From assembly GCF_003261235.1 (NCBI RefSeq), contig NZ_CP030085.1, forward strand, positions 1,097,454 through 1,161,453: DNA of 64,000 nt. Reading direction: 5' to 3'. Of this stretch, positions 42,274-51,222 are shown piece after piece (the first letter of the stretch is position 1; the number at the start of each line of letters is the position of its first letter). This DNA comes from Polynucleobacter paneuropaeus. GTDB taxonomy: Bacteria; Pseudomonadota; Gammaproteobacteria; Burkholderiales; Burkholderiaceae. The position numbers and the translations under genes are program-made. The notes below the pieces were generated by a model, which was not told where the DNA came from, searched no databases, and worked only from the letters and a program-made list of their open reading frames with translations.

Positions 42274-43149
42274 ATGTTTAGTTATCGACACGCCTTTCAT
42301 GCAGGCAGCCATGCTGACATCCTCAAACATATTGTTCTAATTCAACTTGTTAGCTATCTTCAAGAAAAAGAAGGGGCTCTAACGATCATTGATACTCATG
42401 CTGGAGCTGGTATCTATAGTCTTAGTGATGGCTTTGCTGCCGTGAGCAAAGAAGCTGAGGGTGGTATCTTTCGCTTAAATCAATACTTTCAATCTTCAGA
42501 TCATTCAGTCTTCACAAGTAGCATTAGTGAATATATGCAGGCGATTGCCTCTGAAAATCCGAATGAAGAGATTGCCTTTTATCCTGGCTCCCCTTTTATC
42601 TTGGCAAAAATGTTGCGCCCACAGGATCGATTGAAACTCTTTGAGCTTCATCCCAAAGAAATTGACTTGCTACGCCACAATGTGCAGCAGCTCCCACAAT
42701 CTAAGCAGATTGATATTTATCACGAGGATAGCTTTAGTCGATTAAAAGGTTTAGTTCCCCCGCCAAGCCGCCGCGGACTCGTTCTGATTGATCCATCTTA
42801 TGAAGACAAGCAAGACTATCGATATTTAGAATCCGCCCTAGAAGAAGCCTTAAGTCGCTTTGCTACGGGCTGTTATGCCATTTGGTATCCGATTCTCTCC
42901 AGAAGAGAGGCAGCTGCCCTGCCTGATAGATTGCAGAAAATCGCCACTGCTCATAAACGGTCTTGGCTACAAGCTGAGTTGAGAGTGGAGAACTCTCCAG
43001 GAGAGCGACGTCTACAAGCCAGCGGTATGTTTGTTCTCAATCCCCCCTGGACCCTTGAGGGCCACCTTAAGGAGGCCTTGCCTACCCTAGTTAAAATCTT
43101 GGGTCAAAACTCAGGGGCGGAGTTTATCTTAAAGAACGTTGAAAACTAA
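42274..43149 (+). CDS. rlmJ: 23S rRNA (adenine2030-N6)-methyltransferase RlmJ
   Basis: A 291-residue SAM-dependent methyltransferase. The start MFSYRHAFHAGSHADILKHI, the SAM-binding TIIDTHAGAGIYSL and the catalytic LVLIDPSYEDKQDY (a D-P-x-Y motif) are diagnostic of RlmJ, which methylates A2030 of 23S rRNA. The Gly/Ser-Tyr-Glu variant of the DPPY motif is normal for this family. It closes the glycosyltransferase run but its function is unrelated, so it is probably a passenger in that operon. Confidence 0.93.
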   Translation: MFSYRHAFHAGSHADILKHIVLIQLVSYLQEKEGALTIIDTHAGAGIYSLSDGFAAVSKEAEGGIFRLNQYFQSSDHSVFTSSISEYMQAIASENPNEEIAFYPGSPFILAKMLRPQDRLKLFELHPKEIDLLRHNVQQLPQSKQIDIYHEDSFSRLKGLVPPPSRRGLVLIDPSYEDKQDYRYLESALEEALSRFATGCYAIWYPILSRREAAALPDRLQKIATAHKRSWLQAELRVENSPGERRLQASGMFVLNPPWTLEGHLKEALPTLVKILGQNSGAEFILKNVEN

Positions 43150-43152
43150 AGA

Positions 43153-43785
43153 TCACTTCGACTGTGGTCGATAGTCAAACATGATTTCACTACGGCGTAA
43201 GAAAGGTAAAGTCCATGGTGGGTTGTAACGTGCAAATTGCGCTGGTCCAATAGGTGTCAAACGTTTTTCCGCCATCCAATCTTTAAGCTCAGTCGTCTTC
43301 GCCTCTACCTTGCTATAGGTACTAAAACCAGAGAAAGTAATCACTGCTTTATTTTCTGCTGGAATTTTTTTAAGTTGGACCTGCTCATCCACCGGCGTAG
43401 GCAGAGTACTCAGCTCAAAAGAGCTTGGCATCACAAAGGCTACTAGCCACTCATTGGTTCCTTCGTTGATTAAGACTGGCGAACCCATTGCAGCAGATTC
43501 AGCTTTAGGTTCGACAATGACTGGAATGGTCATCTCAATTTTTTCTTTAGACTGATTTTTTCCAAAGATATAAGCTGCAATGAGTCTAAAGCCGGCACTG
43601 GAGGCCTCACTCATATCACCCTTCACCCTCACCTCAGCAATGATCTTTGGCTCGTAGGCTCGGAGTTCAAATGGGCCAGACTGCTCAAGCACACTATATT
43701 TTGGCTCTTCAATTGCCATAACTGCTCCTGAGAAAAGGATTAATCCAGCTAAACAGATTTGTAGTAACTTTTTAGTTTGACTCAT
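43153..43785 (-). CDS. Exported SOUL heme-binding family protein
   Basis: A 210-residue exported protein. ATG 43785 is chosen since it leads into signal peptide MSQTKKLLQICLAGLILFSG (cleavage near VMA|IEE) and GTGAG lies 6 bases upstream; ATG 43803 is an alternative. The SOUL/HBP pattern is EEPKYSVLEQSGPFELRAYEPKIIAEV, FRLIAAYIFGKNQSKEKIEMTIPV and AVITFSGF, with WTLPFLRRSEIMFDY at the end. SOUL proteins bind porphyrin, but the His ligand of the vertebrate founder is not conserved widely. The 3' end faces rlmJ with a 3-base gap. Confidence 0.88.
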   Translation of the reverse strand: MSQTKKLLQICLAGLILFSGAVMAIEEPKYSVLEQSGPFELRAYEPKIIAEVRVKGDMSEASSAGFRLIAAYIFGKNQSKEKIEMTIPVIVEPKAESAAMGSPVLINEGTNEWLVAFVMPSSFELSTLPTPVDEQVQLKKIPAENKAVITFSGFSTYSKVEAKTTELKDWMAEKRLTPIGPAQFARYNPPWTLPFLRRSEIMFDYRPQSK

Positions 43786-43796
43786 TGAGAACTCAC

Positions 43797-44738
43797 TTAC
43801 CATTTGGACTGCAATACAAAGCCAGAGGAGTTGTAACTTAATTTACCGCTGGCTCCAACAGGTAAAGTTACCTTATTTGCTTGATGGCCAAACGGTAAAT
43901 CCGTTAAGAGCGGAATACCTTCGGGCAGACGCTTGCGCAGATGCTCGAAGACCATATGGAGATCATAGCCCTGATCATGGTCAAAAAGGCGATATGCAGA
44001 AAATCCACCTAATAGGACGGCGCTTTGGGAACCCAGAATACCCGCATCCAATAATTGCATTAAATTACGTTCGATTCGATAAGGATGCTCGTTCACATCC
44101 TCTAGAAACAGAATGCCGCCCTGTATTTGCTTTTGCGCTGGGAAATATGGAGTTCCAACTAGGCTGCACAGAATCGTTAAATTGCCACCCCAGAGGGTTC
44201 CAGTTAGCTCTCCTGCGGTAGATTTACCTAAATAACTCTGCTGAGCCTCTACTTTGCAATCCAATTGACGATCCTGAATCGCTGCCTGAAAGTGTTTCCA
44301 CATCAATGGGTCAGGGATAATTTCAGCTTGGCTCTCTTTAGGCCCAAAGTCGTAGTTGAGCATAGGGCCCGCTAAGGAGACTGCGCCAGTTTTTGCCAGT
44401 AAACCCAATTGGAAGACAGTAAAGTCGCTATGGCCACATACCTGAAGTCCATTTTGAATGGCGTTTGCAATTTGCTGCCATTCAATATCGGGCAATAAGC
44501 GGTGTAAGCCATATCCACCTCGCATGGCTAAAACAAGATGCTCTCCAGAGAGCTTTCCGATTTGATTGAGCTCAGATAGGCGCTCTGCATCTTTTCCAGA
44601 GAAGCGCTGATGTCTTCGCTCAACGCAATCGGTATTTTGAACCTCAAAACCTTGCCGCTTAAACCATTCAATAGCAGCAAAAGGACTTTGCGGTTCTGGG
44701 TTTGCGCCTGAAGGAGCAATTACATGAATTTTTTTCAA
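43797..44738 (-). CDS. ldcA: LD-carboxypeptidase (peptidase S66)
   Basis: A 313-residue serine peptidase of family S66, which removes the terminal D-Ala from tetrapeptide muropeptides during cell-wall recycling. IHVIAPSGA starts the fold, AMRGGYGLHRLLPDI and CGHSDFTVFQLGLLAKTG (nucleophile Ser in GHSD) are conserved, LWGGNLTILCSLVGTPYFP and GGILFLEDVNEHPYRIERNL follow, and LPFGH-x-N ends the active site. The start ATG overlaps the tadA stop by 4 bases, so it follows tadA in an operon that also includes queD. Confidence 0.9.
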   Translation of the reverse strand: MKKIHVIAPSGANPEPQSPFAAIEWFKRQGFEVQNTDCVERRHQRFSGKDAERLSELNQIGKLSGEHLVLAMRGGYGLHRLLPDIEWQQIANAIQNGLQVCGHSDFTVFQLGLLAKTGAVSLAGPMLNYDFGPKESQAEIIPDPLMWKHFQAAIQDRQLDCKVEAQQSYLGKSTAGELTGTLWGGNLTILCSLVGTPYFPAQKQIQGGILFLEDVNEHPYRIERNLMQLLDAGILGSQSAVLLGGFSAYRLFDHDQGYDLHMVFEHLRKRLPEGIPLLTDLPFGHQANKVTLPVGASGKLSYNSSGFVLQSKW

Positions 44739-45190
44739 CGCCGCTCCTTAAAGAAATCTTTTAGCGCTTGACCGCACTCCGACTCTAGTACGCCACCATC
44801 GACTGTTGTCTGATGATTCAATTGATTGATCGAGAAAATATCCACCACACTGCCAGCTGCACCAGTCTTAGGGTCTCGAGCACCAAATACGACTCTATCT
44901 ACTCTAGCATGGAGCATCGCCCCGGCACACATCACACAGGGCTCTAGAGTGACGTACAGGGTACTGCCAGGCAAGCGATAATTTTGTATCTCACCAGCAG
45001 CAGATCTGAGGGCCAGCATTTCTGCATGCGCACTTGGATCGTGATTACCAATAGGACGATTAAATGCTTTAGAAATGACTGCCCCGTTATGGACCAAGAC
45101 CGCGCCAACTGGAACCTCCCCAGCTTGAGCAGCGAGTTTGGCCTGCTCTAATGCTTGCATCATGAACTGGTGATCAAGCTCGCTAGACAT
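44735..45190 (-). CDS. tadA: tRNA adenosine(34) deaminase TadA
   Basis: A 151-residue zinc deaminase that turns A34 of arginine tRNA into inosine. ATG 45190 is chosen, 2 bases after the queD stop; the frame runs 10 codons further upstream. The zinc site is HAE (55-57) and PCVMC (84-88), with the proton-shuttle Glu57. GEVPVGAVLV and YVTLEPCVMCAGAMLHARVDRVVFGA are typical. The last residues DFFKERR match TadA rather than a cytidine deaminase. Confidence 0.94.
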   Translation of the reverse strand: MSSELDHQFMMQALEQAKLAAQAGEVPVGAVLVHNGAVISKAFNRPIGNHDPSAHAEMLALRSAAGEIQNYRLPGSTLYVTLEPCVMCAGAMLHARVDRVVFGARDPKTGAAGSVVDIFSINQLNHQTTVDGGVLESECGQALKDFFKERR

Positions 45191-45192
45191 GA

Positions 45193-45651
45193 TTAAGGAC
45201 GATGGACGTCTGCCCAGCAATTGGGGGTTTCATAAAGCCGAATCGCTGTAAGTTGTAAGCGTCCAGCAAAGGCTTTATCAAATAGCGGAGATAAGATGTT
45301 GAACGCAGCTTGTGCCAAGTTTTCCACTGTAGGGACATGTTCCATGACTACCGTCTTGTGATTGGGCAAACTGTTCAGAAAATCCACCAAGCCTTGGTCT
45401 TCTTTGGCTACTAAGAATGCATGATCCCATGGCTCAACAACGTATTGATTACTCAAACGTTTGATATCAGCGAAGTCTAAGACCATGCCGTCATCGGCTT
45501 GACCTGGATGATTAGCAATTTCGCCCGATAAGGTAAGCTCAATCGCGTAGCGATGTCCATGAAGATGTTTGCACTGGCCATCATGATTCGGAATGCGATG
45601 ACCTGCATCAAACTCAAGTCGACGGGTAATAGATATGGGTGCTGGCTTCAT
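45193..45651 (-). CDS. queD: 6-carboxy-5,6,7,8-tetrahydropterin synthase QueD
   Basis: A 152-residue T-fold enzyme of queuosine synthesis. FDAGHRIPNHDGQCKHLHGHRYAIEL provides the three zinc His residues (DAGHR and HLHGH) and the catalytic Cys (GQC), and DFADIK plus WDHAFL the others. It converts dihydroneopterin triphosphate to 6-carboxytetrahydropterin. queE lies 24 bases upstream on the same strand and acts on the product. No riboswitch of the preQ1 type was seen between them. Confidence 0.94.
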   Translation of the reverse strand: MKPAPISITRRLEFDAGHRIPNHDGQCKHLHGHRYAIELTLSGEIANHPGQADDGMVLDFADIKRLSNQYVVEPWDHAFLVAKEDQGLVDFLNSLPNHKTVVMEHVPTVENLAQAAFNILSPLFDKAFAGRLQLTAIRLYETPNCWADVHRP

Positions 45652-45675
45652 GAGGAATTGTTTTTCTGTGAGTAT

Positions 45676-46329
45676 TTACCGAATGCCAATTATCTTATGA
45701 GTTTGCATGCTCAGACGCCATAATGGGCGTTTTTGACACAGTTGAATGGCTAATTGGGTATTTTCTGCCAACTGAGCGCCATCCATCGGCTGCAAAAAGC
45801 GATTACGGTAATCCATTTTCTCAAAGCGGCCGAGTAAATTTTCTAGATTGTCATGTCCTACCTGTGGAATAACCAACTTCATTTCGTCTGCTTGAAGTAC
45901 AACCAAGTCAGCCCCTGCTTTAGGACTTACGCAAACCCAGTCAACACCTGCAGGCACCTTGAGAGTGCCATTAGTTTCAATTGCTACCTCAAAAGCCTTG
46001 TGATGAAGCGCATCAATTAAAGCTTTATCCAACTGGAGCAAAGGCTCTCCACCGGTGAAGACAACGTAACGTTGTTGTGGGCCAGCCTTAGTTGAGAGCC
46101 ACGCAAGTTCAATTGCAGCAGCTAGGCTTTCGGCAGTTTCAAACTTTCCACCACCATCACCATCAAAGCCTACAAAATCAGTATCGCAAAACTGGCAGAC
46201 TGCAGTAGCTCGATCTTCCTCGCGCCCACTCCACAAGTTACATCCAGTGAAACGACAAAAGACTGCAGCTCGCCCCGTATGTGCGCCCTCACCTTGTAGG
46301 GTTGGAAAAAGTTCTTTAATGGTATACAT
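45676..46329 (-). CDS. queE: 7-carboxy-7-deazaguanine synthase QueE
   Basis: A 217-residue radical-SAM enzyme that converts 6-carboxytetrahydropterin to 7-carboxy-7-deazaguanine. ATG 46329 (MYTIKELFPTLQGEG) is the family start; a TTG two codons earlier is less likely. The cluster motif is Cys30-x14-Cys45-x2-Cys48 (CNLWSGREEDRATAVCQFC), not the standard CxxxCxxC. This long loop form is known from the Burkholderia multivorans enzyme. FTGGEPLLQLD binds SAM. It heads the queE-queD-tadA-ldcA run. Confidence 0.94.
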   Translation of the reverse strand: MYTIKELFPTLQGEGAHTGRAAVFCRFTGCNLWSGREEDRATAVCQFCDTDFVGFDGDGGGKFETAESLAAAIELAWLSTKAGPQQRYVVFTGGEPLLQLDKALIDALHHKAFEVAIETNGTLKVPAGVDWVCVSPKAGADLVVLQADEMKLVIPQVGHDNLENLLGRFEKMDYRNRFLQPMDGAQLAENTQLAIQLCQKRPLWRLSMQTHKIIGIR

Positions 46330-46351
46330 AGTCAATCAAGTGGAAGTGAGA

Positions 46352-47077
46352 TTATTTCCAAGAGAGCAGTTCGCTTTCAAGGTAATCTTCCCAGAGAGCT
46401 GCGGCAATGTTATAGCCTGGCAATAAATATCGACCTGAACTTCTTCTAATGACCCAGCGCCCAATTTTTGGTGATAACCAGATATCTTCATCACGCCAAT
46501 TTGCTATACGAGAAAAATCATTGCTCTCAAAATTAGGGGCATTCACGTGATACTTGAGCGTCAGAAAATCGCCCGCGGGCACTTGTATTCTTTGCCAAGA
46601 TTGAGTATTGATATTTTCGCTCCAATAATAGGAATTATCGGGATAACCAGGCACGATATAGCGAGTTTGATAAAACCCAGACCAACCGGCTCTAAGTTGC
46701 TCAGGCCATAGTGGCATCGGTTTCTGAAATTGCTGGGGTGGGTTCCAATGGGGATCTTGCAAGATATATCCCCGAGGGCTTTGAATCTCATCGGGCAACA
46801 CACCCAGCTTTTGACCAACTCGGGAAATCCGAATTTGTGCACCTACCGCCTCAACACGCTCAGTAACTGTATCCATTAGCAAGCCATTGAAAACATTTTT
46901 AATGCTGTATACCCACTCTTGGCCAACCTGCGGTGGCCGCATATGAATATCAAAAGGCTGAGGCTCACTTACCCCTTGCGGAAATGGCAATGAAGAGAGG
47001 CATGCTACCGGCAGAGATGCTGCAGTGAGCAGTAATGCCCTACGTGTGAGATTTACTTGTAACTCTGGAGCTGCCAC
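46352..47077 (-). CDS. Tat-type lipoprotein, paralogue of the next gene
   Basis: A 241-residue exported protein. The signal NLTRRALLLTAASLPVACLS has a twin-arginine core (TRRALLL) and a lipobox LPVAC with Cys at about residue 26, so it looks like a Tat lipoprotein. The mature domain begins PPQVGQEWVYSIKNVFNG and continues ITERV-like VTERVEAVGAQIRISRVG, PLWPEQL, IQVPAGDFLTLKYHV and IWLSPKIGRWVIRRSSG, each repeated in the paralogue directly upstream (47053-47754). The start is GTG at 47077, overlapping the paralogue by 25 bases. Function unknown. Confidence 0.72.
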   Translation of the reverse strand: MAAPELQVNLTRRALLLTAASLPVACLSSLPFPQGVSEPQPFDIHMRPPQVGQEWVYSIKNVFNGLLMDTVTERVEAVGAQIRISRVGQKLGVLPDEIQSPRGYILQDPHWNPPQQFQKPMPLWPEQLRAGWSGFYQTRYIVPGYPDNSYYWSENINTQSWQRIQVPAGDFLTLKYHVNAPNFESNDFSRIANWRDEDIWLSPKIGRWVIRRSSGRYLLPGYNIAAALWEDYLESELLSWK

Positions 47078-47754
47078 TGGGTAGTGTCCTCAAGTGACTC
47101 ATTGTTAATCTGCCCTTGAATCTTGCAGGAGCCGGTTGACTCACGGGCAACCCAACGACCAATTTGTGGGGCAAACCAAATGGTTTCTTTACGTACGCAA
47201 TCCACTTTATTGGGATCAGCATTTTCAAAATAAATCAGGTTCTGGAAACGCAGTGCAGTAAAGGTTCCGGCTGGAACAGTAATTTGCTGCCAGCCATTGG
47301 AGCTCATATATAAATTCCAGTTATAGAAATTGCCATCATAGCCAGTGATTTGATACTTTGTATTAGCTTGCTTACTCGAATTGCCTGAAAGATTTTGTGG
47401 CCACAAAGGAATGGCTGGGCTGTAGCTAATGACTCGAGTCCAATGGGGATCAGTAGAGATCATTCCCCATGGCCCCTGGATTTCTGAAGGTAATTGACCA
47501 CCATCAGCAGTTGTTCTGGTGATCGTGATCTGAGCGCCAACGCTAGAGACTCGCTCAGTAATAATGCCTAACTCTTTGCCATTAAATACATTCTTCTTAG
47601 AGTAAACCCATTCTTGGCCCACTTGAGGAGCGCGCACGGTTGGCAAAGGGTTAGGAGTAGATATTGAGTTACCTGTCTCATAACCCAACGGAGCTGCGCA
47701 AGCAGTAATGGCCAAAACCCAAGCAAGGGTAGAGGTGCGCTGTAATAGATTCAT
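47053..47754 (-). CDS. Sec-type lipoprotein, paralogue of the previous gene
   Basis: A 233-residue lipoprotein; ATG 47754 follows the guaA stop by 5 bases, and the signal MNLLQRTSTLAWVLAITACA has lipobox ITAC with Cys at about residue 19. It has no twin arginine. The domain APQVGQEWVYSKKNVFNGKE, IITERVSSVGAQITITRTT, DPHW, IPLWPQNL, QITVPAGTFTALRFQ and IWFAPQIGRWVARESTG aligns with its tandem paralogue at 46352-47077. The pair is a local duplication in which the two copies use different export signals. Function unknown; location after guaBA is likely incidental. Confidence 0.78.
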   Translation of the reverse strand: MNLLQRTSTLAWVLAITACAAPLGYETGNSISTPNPLPTVRAPQVGQEWVYSKKNVFNGKELGIITERVSSVGAQITITRTTADGGQLPSEIQGPWGMISTDPHWTRVISYSPAIPLWPQNLSGNSSKQANTKYQITGYDGNFYNWNLYMSSNGWQQITVPAGTFTALRFQNLIYFENADPNKVDCVRKETIWFAPQIGRWVARESTGSCKIQGQINNESLEDTTQWQLQSYK

Positions 47755-47759
47755 ATGAT

Positions 47760-49367
47760 TTATTCCCACTCTATGGTTGCTGGTGGTTTACCGCTAATGT
47801 CGTAGACCACTCGATTGATGCCACGCACTTCATTGATGATGCGATTGGAAACCTTGCCCAAGAGTTCGTGTGGCAAGTGAGCCCAATGTGCAGTCATAAA
47901 GTCTTGAGTTTGTACAGCTCTTAGGGCAACAACATACTCATAGGTTCTACCATCACCCATGACGCCAACCGATTTCACTGGCAAGAAGACTGCAAAGGCC
48001 TGACTGGTTAAGTCATACCAGGATTTTCCACTTTGCTGATCAATCGTATTGCGTAGTTCTTCAATAAAAATGGCATCAGCACGTTGTAATAATTTGGCAA
48101 ACTCTTCTTTTACTTCGCCCAAGATACGAACACCAAGACCAGGACCTGGGAAGGGGTGGCGATAGACCATCTCTCTTGGCAAGCCAAGAGCAACGCCAAG
48201 CTCTCTCACTTCATCCTTAAATAATTCGCGTAAGGGCTCTAGTAACTTGAGATGCATATCTTCTGGTAAACCGCCCACATTATGGTGGCTCTTAATCGTA
48301 TGCGCGCCCTTCTTGCCTTTACCTGCAGACTCAATGACGTCTGGATAAATCGTTCCCTGAGCTAACCATTTCGCGTTTTTAACCTTAGCTGATTCACTCT
48401 GGAAGATTTCAACAAATTCCTTGCCGATAATTTTTCGCTTAGCTTCAGGATCAGCAACACCAGCAAGCTCAGACATAAATTTGGGGGCAGCATCGACCCG
48501 TATCACCTTCACTCCAAGATTGCGGGCAAACATCTCCATCACCATATCGCCTTCGTTAAGACGCAGCAAACCATGATCCACAAATACACAAGTCAGCTGA
48601 TCGCCAATCGCCCTATGAATTAAGGCGGCAGCAACGCTTGAATCGACGCCGCCGGATAAACCAAGAATGACTTCTTCCTTACCAACCTGCTTCTGGATTT
48701 TTTCTACAGCTTCGCTGATGTAATCACCCATCACCCAATCTGGTTTGCAGCCGCAAATCTCATGTACAAAGCGGTTAATGATTGCGGTGCCTTGAAGCGT
48801 ATGAGTGACTTCTGGATGAAACTGAAAGGCATAAAATTTACGCTTTTCATCTGCCATACCGGCGATTGGACAAGACTCTGTTGAAGCCATCAACTGAAAA
48901 GACTCTGGCAAGCTGGTAACAGAATCGCCGTGACTCATCCATACTTTCAGAATACCGTGACCTTCGCTAGTAGAGAAGTCTTGAATGCCTTTGAGTAGAG
49001 CAGTATGACCATGGGCACGCACTTCTGAGTAACCAAACTCACGGGCTTTGCCTAAGGACTCAGCGGACGCCACAGCACCGCCCAATTGGGTTGCCATAGT
49101 TTGCATACCGTAGCAAATCCCCAGCACAGGAACGCCCAGTTCAAAAACAATATTTGGGGCTCTTGGGCTGCCTGGCTCGGTTACAGAGTTGGGGCCACCT
49201 GACAGAATGATGCCTTTACAGCCCTCTTCTAGAACGAAGCGGCGAATGAATTTGGGATCACAATCGTAAGGATGGATTTCAGAATAGACTTTTCCATCAC
49301 GTACACGTCTGGCAATGAGCTGGGTTACTTGTGAGCCAAAGTCGAGAATCAGTATCTTATCGTGCAC
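47760..49367 (-). CDS. guaA: GMP synthase (glutamine-hydrolysing)
   Basis: A 535-residue enzyme that converts XMP to GMP. The class I glutamine amidotransferase domain starts ILILDFGSQVTQLIARRVRD and has GICYGMQTMA (catalytic Cys) and FHPEVTHT (His-Glu); the ATP pyrophosphatase loop is LGLSGGVDSSV, and the C-terminal dimerisation domain ends with KPPATIEWE. It follows guaB in the same operon (23-base gap), giving the two-step IMP to GMP route. Confidence 0.97.
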   Translation of the reverse strand: MHDKILILDFGSQVTQLIARRVRDGKVYSEIHPYDCDPKFIRRFVLEEGCKGIILSGGPNSVTEPGSPRAPNIVFELGVPVLGICYGMQTMATQLGGAVASAESLGKAREFGYSEVRAHGHTALLKGIQDFSTSEGHGILKVWMSHGDSVTSLPESFQLMASTESCPIAGMADEKRKFYAFQFHPEVTHTLQGTAIINRFVHEICGCKPDWVMGDYISEAVEKIQKQVGKEEVILGLSGGVDSSVAAALIHRAIGDQLTCVFVDHGLLRLNEGDMVMEMFARNLGVKVIRVDAAPKFMSELAGVADPEAKRKIIGKEFVEIFQSESAKVKNAKWLAQGTIYPDVIESAGKGKKGAHTIKSHHNVGGLPEDMHLKLLEPLRELFKDEVRELGVALGLPREMVYRHPFPGPGLGVRILGEVKEEFAKLLQRADAIFIEELRNTIDQQSGKSWYDLTSQAFAVFLPVKSVGVMGDGRTYEYVVALRAVQTQDFMTAHWAHLPHELLGKVSNRIINEVRGINRVVYDISGKPPATIEWE

Positions 49368-49390
49368 GAAGGAGGCTGCCTTATGAAGTC

Positions 49391-50857
49391 TTAGTCGATG
49401 TGGTAATTCGGCGCTTCCTTAGTGATCTTCACATCATGAACATGCGACTCGCGTACACCTGCACTTGTGATTTCCACAAAATTGGCTTTCTCATGCAGCT
49501 CATTGATCGTTTTGCAACCCAAATAGCCCATGGAAGAACGAATACCACCCGTTAATTGATGCAAGATGGTCAGAACACTACCTTTGTAAGGAACTTGTCC
49601 TTCAATTCCTTCGGGAACCAGTTTCTCCGCATTGGCTGCGCTGATGTCGCCTTGGAAATAGCGATCTGCAGAACCATCTGTCATGGCGCCCAAAGAACCC
49701 ATGCCACGATAACTCTTGTATGAACGTCCTTGATAGAGGAACACTTCACCTGGCGCTTCTTCAGTTCCTGCAAACATACCACCCATCATTACTGAATTAG
49801 CGCCCGCTGCCAATGCTTTAGAGACATCGCCAGAATAGCGAATACCGCCATCAGCAATCAGTGGGATACCAGTACCCTTGAGTGCGTTAGACACATTCAC
49901 AATCGCTGTAATTTGGGGAACACCAACACCCGCAACAATGCGAGTAGTACAAATCGAACCAGGCCCAATACCAACCTTGACGCCGTCAGCACCATGATCG
50001 GCCAGAGCCTTAGCAGCCTCACCGGTTGCAATATTACCGCCAATCACTTGGACCTGAGGATAATTTTTCTTGACCCACTGAACGCGATCAAGCACGCCCT
50101 GACTATGCCCGTGAGCAGTATCCACCACGATCACATCGACGCCTGCACGCACCAAAAGCTCAACGCGCTCATCGTTATCGGGACCGACACCTACCGCAGC
50201 ACCGACCCGTAATTTACCTTCGCTATCTTTACAGGCATTAGGATGTTCAGTGGCCTTCAAAATATCTTTAACCGTAATCAGGCCGCGCAGCTCAAAAGCA
50301 TTATTGACAACCAATACGCGCTCTAAGCGATGTTTACTCATCAAGCGTTTGGCTTCTTCTAAGCTCGCGCCCTCTTTAACCGTAATCAAACGTTCACGAG
50401 GAGTCATCTTCGATTTAACAGGTGCATCTAAATCTTCTTCGAAGCGTAAGTCGCGATTGGTAATAATGCCAACGACTGTTTTTCCTTCAAGAACTGGGAA
50501 ACCCGAAAATCCATGCTCGCGGGATAACTGCATCACTTGACGAACGGTCACCGATGGTCCGATCGTAATTGGATCACGCAAGACACCAGATTCATAGCGT
50601 TTGACTTTAGCTACTTCACGAGCCTGCTCTGCAGGTGAAAGGTTTTTATGAACAATGCCAATACCGCCTTCGCTGGCCATGGCAATTGCCAATCGACCTT
50701 CCGTGACGGTATCCATTGCTGCGGATACTAAAGGCGTGTTGAGTGAAATACTTCGAGTGAGTTGAGTCGCCAAATTGGCGTCTCGAGGGAGCACCGATGA
50801 ATAAGCCGGCACGAGGAGCACATCGTCAAAAGTGAGTGCTTTTTGAATGAGTCGCAT
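49391..50857 (-). CDS. guaB: IMP dehydrogenase
   Basis: A 488-residue NAD-dependent enzyme, IMP to XMP, the committed step to guanine nucleotides. ALTFDDVLLVPAYSS starts the TIM barrel, two CBS domains fill about 95-200, and GIGPGSICTTRIVAGVGVPQ holds the catalytic Cys with its loop; SYRGMGSLGAM binds the phosphate. It is the first gene of guaBA. A -10-like TATAAT at 50883-50888 (minus strand) is 25 bases upstream of the ATG. Confidence 0.97.
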   Translation of the reverse strand: MRLIQKALTFDDVLLVPAYSSVLPRDANLATQLTRSISLNTPLVSAAMDTVTEGRLAIAMASEGGIGIVHKNLSPAEQAREVAKVKRYESGVLRDPITIGPSVTVRQVMQLSREHGFSGFPVLEGKTVVGIITNRDLRFEEDLDAPVKSKMTPRERLITVKEGASLEEAKRLMSKHRLERVLVVNNAFELRGLITVKDILKATEHPNACKDSEGKLRVGAAVGVGPDNDERVELLVRAGVDVIVVDTAHGHSQGVLDRVQWVKKNYPQVQVIGGNIATGEAAKALADHGADGVKVGIGPGSICTTRIVAGVGVPQITAIVNVSNALKGTGIPLIADGGIRYSGDVSKALAAGANSVMMGGMFAGTEEAPGEVFLYQGRSYKSYRGMGSLGAMTDGSADRYFQGDISAANAEKLVPEGIEGQVPYKGSVLTILHQLTGGIRSSMGYLGCKTINELHEKANFVEITSAGVRESHVHDVKITKEAPNYHID

Positions 50858-50882
50858 GCAAAACCCCTAGTCGCAAAAACAG

Positions 50883-50888
50883 ATTATA
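50883..50888 (-). promoter_or_regulatory. Candidate -10 element for guaBA
   Basis: TATAAT read on the minus strand lies 25 bases ahead of the guaB ATG and inside the last codons of rnfH. No good -35 hexamer is at 16-18 bases distance, so it is a weak prediction. Confidence 0.35.
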
Positions 50889-51222
50889 GCCTCCTTGCCT
50901 TTCTTCTAGAGGCCGCAGCCTGAAATTTGGCATCCTGGTTTTGATTTGCCTTTTTCCGACGGACGGTTTTGGGATCTATTAATAAGGCGGAATAGAGCTC
51001 TAGGCGATCGCCAGCATAAATCGGACTATCCCAATCCTTGCGCTTACCAAACACCCCAAAACAGCCCTTTCTGGCTAAAACAGGGTCGTTTGGCCCGGTA
51101 GCAATACCGGCTTTTTGCAAAGCCAGGCCTACAGTGGCCTTTTCATTGGGCGCTAAAGTGAGTTGGAATGGGGTGATCTTTGGCACTTCGCCTCGGGCAT
51201 CGCAAATCCAAATCTCAAGCAT
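50884..51222 (-). CDS. rnfH: RnfH family ubiquitin-like protein
   Basis: A 112-residue beta-grasp protein: the family start is MLEIWICDARGEVPKITPFQLTL, with VLARKGCFGVFGKRKDWDSPIYAGDRLELYSALLIDPKTVRRKKA in the core, where GVFGK, GDRxExYRPLxxDPK-like spacing is diagnostic. The role is unknown. The ratA gene overlaps by 8 bases, the usual ratA-rnfH pairing. The C-terminus is strongly basic (AASRRKARRL). Confidence 0.92.
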   Translation of the reverse strand: MLEIWICDARGEVPKITPFQLTLAPNEKATVGLALQKAGIATGPNDPVLARKGCFGVFGKRKDWDSPIYAGDRLELYSALLIDPKTVRRKKANQNQDAKFQAAASRRKARRL

